Assembly (NCBI GenBank): GCA_018066065.1
Contig: JAGHSC010000254.1
Coordinates: forward strand, 1-6,858
DNA from: Candidatus Cryptobacteroides faecihippi
Lineage (GTDB): Bacteria > Bacteroidota > Bacteroidia > Bacteroidales > UBA932
Length of the DNA stretch: 6,858 bases
Direction of reading: 5' to 3'
Shown: piece after piece, positions 6,035 to 6,858 of the stretch
How positions within the stretch are numbered: the stretch's first letter is position 1
How the letters are laid out: each line of letters opens with the position of its first letter
The notes under the pieces: model-generated
The model's database searches: none
What the model was told of the DNA's origin: nothing
The model's input: only the letters and a program-made list of their open reading frames with translations
Program-made: the position numbers and the translations under genes

Positions 6035-6858
6035 ATGACTGAAATTCTGATAGATGTACTTCGCACGACGATCCTGGTCTCCGGGCTCGTCGTCGTCATG
6101 ATGATGCTGATCGAGTCGATCAATGTCAGGAACAGTGGAAGGATCTTCGGCTGGCTCAGGAAATCCCGTTTCTCGCAAGTCCTGATCTCTGCCCTCCTTG
6201 GCTCGACTCCTGGCTGCATGGGAGGCTTTGCCGTTGTCTCCATGTACACCCACAGGATGGTAGGGTTCGGTGCTCTCCTCGCCATGATGATCGCCACCGC
6301 CGGCGACGAGTCATTCATGATGCTGGCGATGTTCCCCGGCAAGGCGGCATTGCTGCTGCTCATCCTGTTCTGCATCGCCATGGTGGCCGGTCTGCTTGCT
6401 GACCGCTTTTCGCCGAAGCAGCTTCCGACCAGGCTGGAGGACTCATTCGAACTCCATGAGGAAGAGCATGGACATGAACATTCACATGGCCATGGAAGCC
6501 ATCTGAGTGTGCTGTGGCAGCGCATCATCCTGTTCCTCGGTGTCGCCCTTTTCCTCGCAGCTCTTCTCTCCGGACTTCTCGAGGAAGGGGAGGAGATTGA
6601 AAGTGAAGGCTTCAACCTGCTCAGTGAAGACTGGATGTACTGGCTCTTCGGTGGCATGAGCCTCCCGATTCTCGGAGCCTTGGTCTTCGCCTCCGACCAC
6701 TTCGTCGAAGAACATCTTTGGGAGCACGTGGTCTGCAGGCATCTTCCGAGCATTGCCGCATGGACAGCCGGCATGCTCCTGACTGTAGGACTTCTTTTCC
6801 ATTTCGTCGACTTGAGTGCATGGATCAGCGAGAACACATTCCTCATGGTGCTCCTGGC
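6035..6858 (+). CDS. ArsP_2-type multi-pass membrane protein (putative manganese/heavy-metal transporter), 3' end cut off
   Basis: Partial: 274 full codons are visible from ATG at 6035 and the frame stays open to the right edge. The segment LLGSTPGCMGGFAVVSMYTH (about 54-73), followed by VGFGALLAMMIATAGDESF (76-94) and MLAMFPGK (96-103), resembles the ten-helix putative heavy-metal exporter family (ArsP_2), often annotated as putative manganese transporter. Hydrophobic helices are at about 9-27, 48-70, 76-98, 103-122, 162-181, 202-220 and 240-258, with another starting near 264, consistent with about ten in the full protein. Between helices four and five is a loop with seven histidines in 141-156 (HEEEHGHEHSHGHGSH), a likely metal-binding stretch. 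Family members are usually somewhat over 300 residues, so the last helices are probably missing. The gene begins 11 bp after the DUF1573 stop with no clear ribosome site or room for its own promoter or riboswitch. The substrate is not decided by the sequence; manganese, another divalent metal, or an oxyanion are all possible. Confidence 0.8.
   Translation, partial: MTEILIDVLRTTILVSGLVVVMMMLIESINVRNSGRIFGWLRKSRFSQVLISALLGSTPGCMGGFAVVSMYTHRMVGFGALLAMMIATAGDESFMMLAMFPGKAALLLLILFCIAMVAGLLADRFSPKQLPTRLEDSFELHEEEHGHEHSHGHGSHLSVLWQRIILFLGVALFLAALLSGLLEEGEEIESEGFNLLSEDWMYWLFGGMSLPILGALVFASDHFVEEHLWEHVVCRHLPSIAAWTAGMLLTVGLLFHFVDLSAWISENTFLMVLL
6455..6502 (+). other. Histidine-rich loop within the transporter-like gene
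   Basis: These bases encode residues 141-156 of the membrane protein, with histidines at 141, 145, 147, 149, 151, 153 and 156 spaced mostly every second residue. Such loops bind divalent metals such as zinc, nickel or manganese in several transporter families (for example ZIP and CDF proteins). The DNA-level CAT repetition is explained by the coding of histidine. Confidence 0.75.

Noticed and set aside
6455..6502. Short tandem DNA repeat rich in CAT/CAC
   Set aside because: The periodicity follows alternate histidine codons in an open coding frame and needs no separate repeat explanation.
6001..6846. 281-residue open frame on the minus strand opposite the transporter-like gene
   Set aside because: Its product is Ser/Arg/Pro-rich low-complexity sequence, whereas the plus strand encodes a coherent multi-helix membrane protein with family motifs.

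Overview
The window reads as ordinary chromosomal DNA from a member of the Bacteroidota, most likely order Bacteroidales. Three things point there. The topoisomerase IV B subunit has the Bacteroidota-type sequence (EGDSASG, LRGKPIN, and RFKGLGEISSDEF in place of the proteobacterial tail). A DUF1573 secreted protein is present. The two promoters match the Bacteroidota consensus (TTTG, about 20 bp, TAnnTTTG). By eye the DNA is moderately GC-rich, with C/G-ending codons throughout. I cannot name the genus. No tRNA, rRNA, insertion sequence, CRISPR array, integrase or terminator hairpin is visible.

The window holds six genes in two divergent units. The minus-strand unit runs leftward from a promoter near 4730-4761: parE (topoisomerase IV subunit B), a PlsC-like acyltransferase 1 bp later, an AMP-forming acyl-CoA ligase 35 bp later, and a DUF554 membrane protein 6 bp later, which runs off the left edge. 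The tight spacing makes one transcript likely. The middle two genes form a plausible acyl-chain pair: the ligase activates a free fatty acid and the acyltransferase could use activated acyl chains.

The plus-strand unit runs rightward from a promoter at 4754-4785: a secreted three-domain DUF1573 protein, then after 11 bp a multi-pass membrane protein resembling the ArsP_2 / putative manganese transporter family, with a histidine-rich cytoplasmic or periplasmic loop, cut by the right edge.

The most notable non-coding structure is the 49-bp gap... between parE and the DUF1573 gene (4706-4805 up to the chosen start): two back-to-back promoters whose -7 boxes form an exact 9-bp inverted repeat centred at 4757.5, with abutting -33 boxes. 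Intergenic space elsewhere is very short; no stretch over 300 bases lacks a gene. I do not see convincing evidence for a new defence, mobile or RNA-based system. The best leads are the symmetric divergent promoter and the pairing of a CGC-motif secreted protein with a His-rich metal-transporter-like protein.
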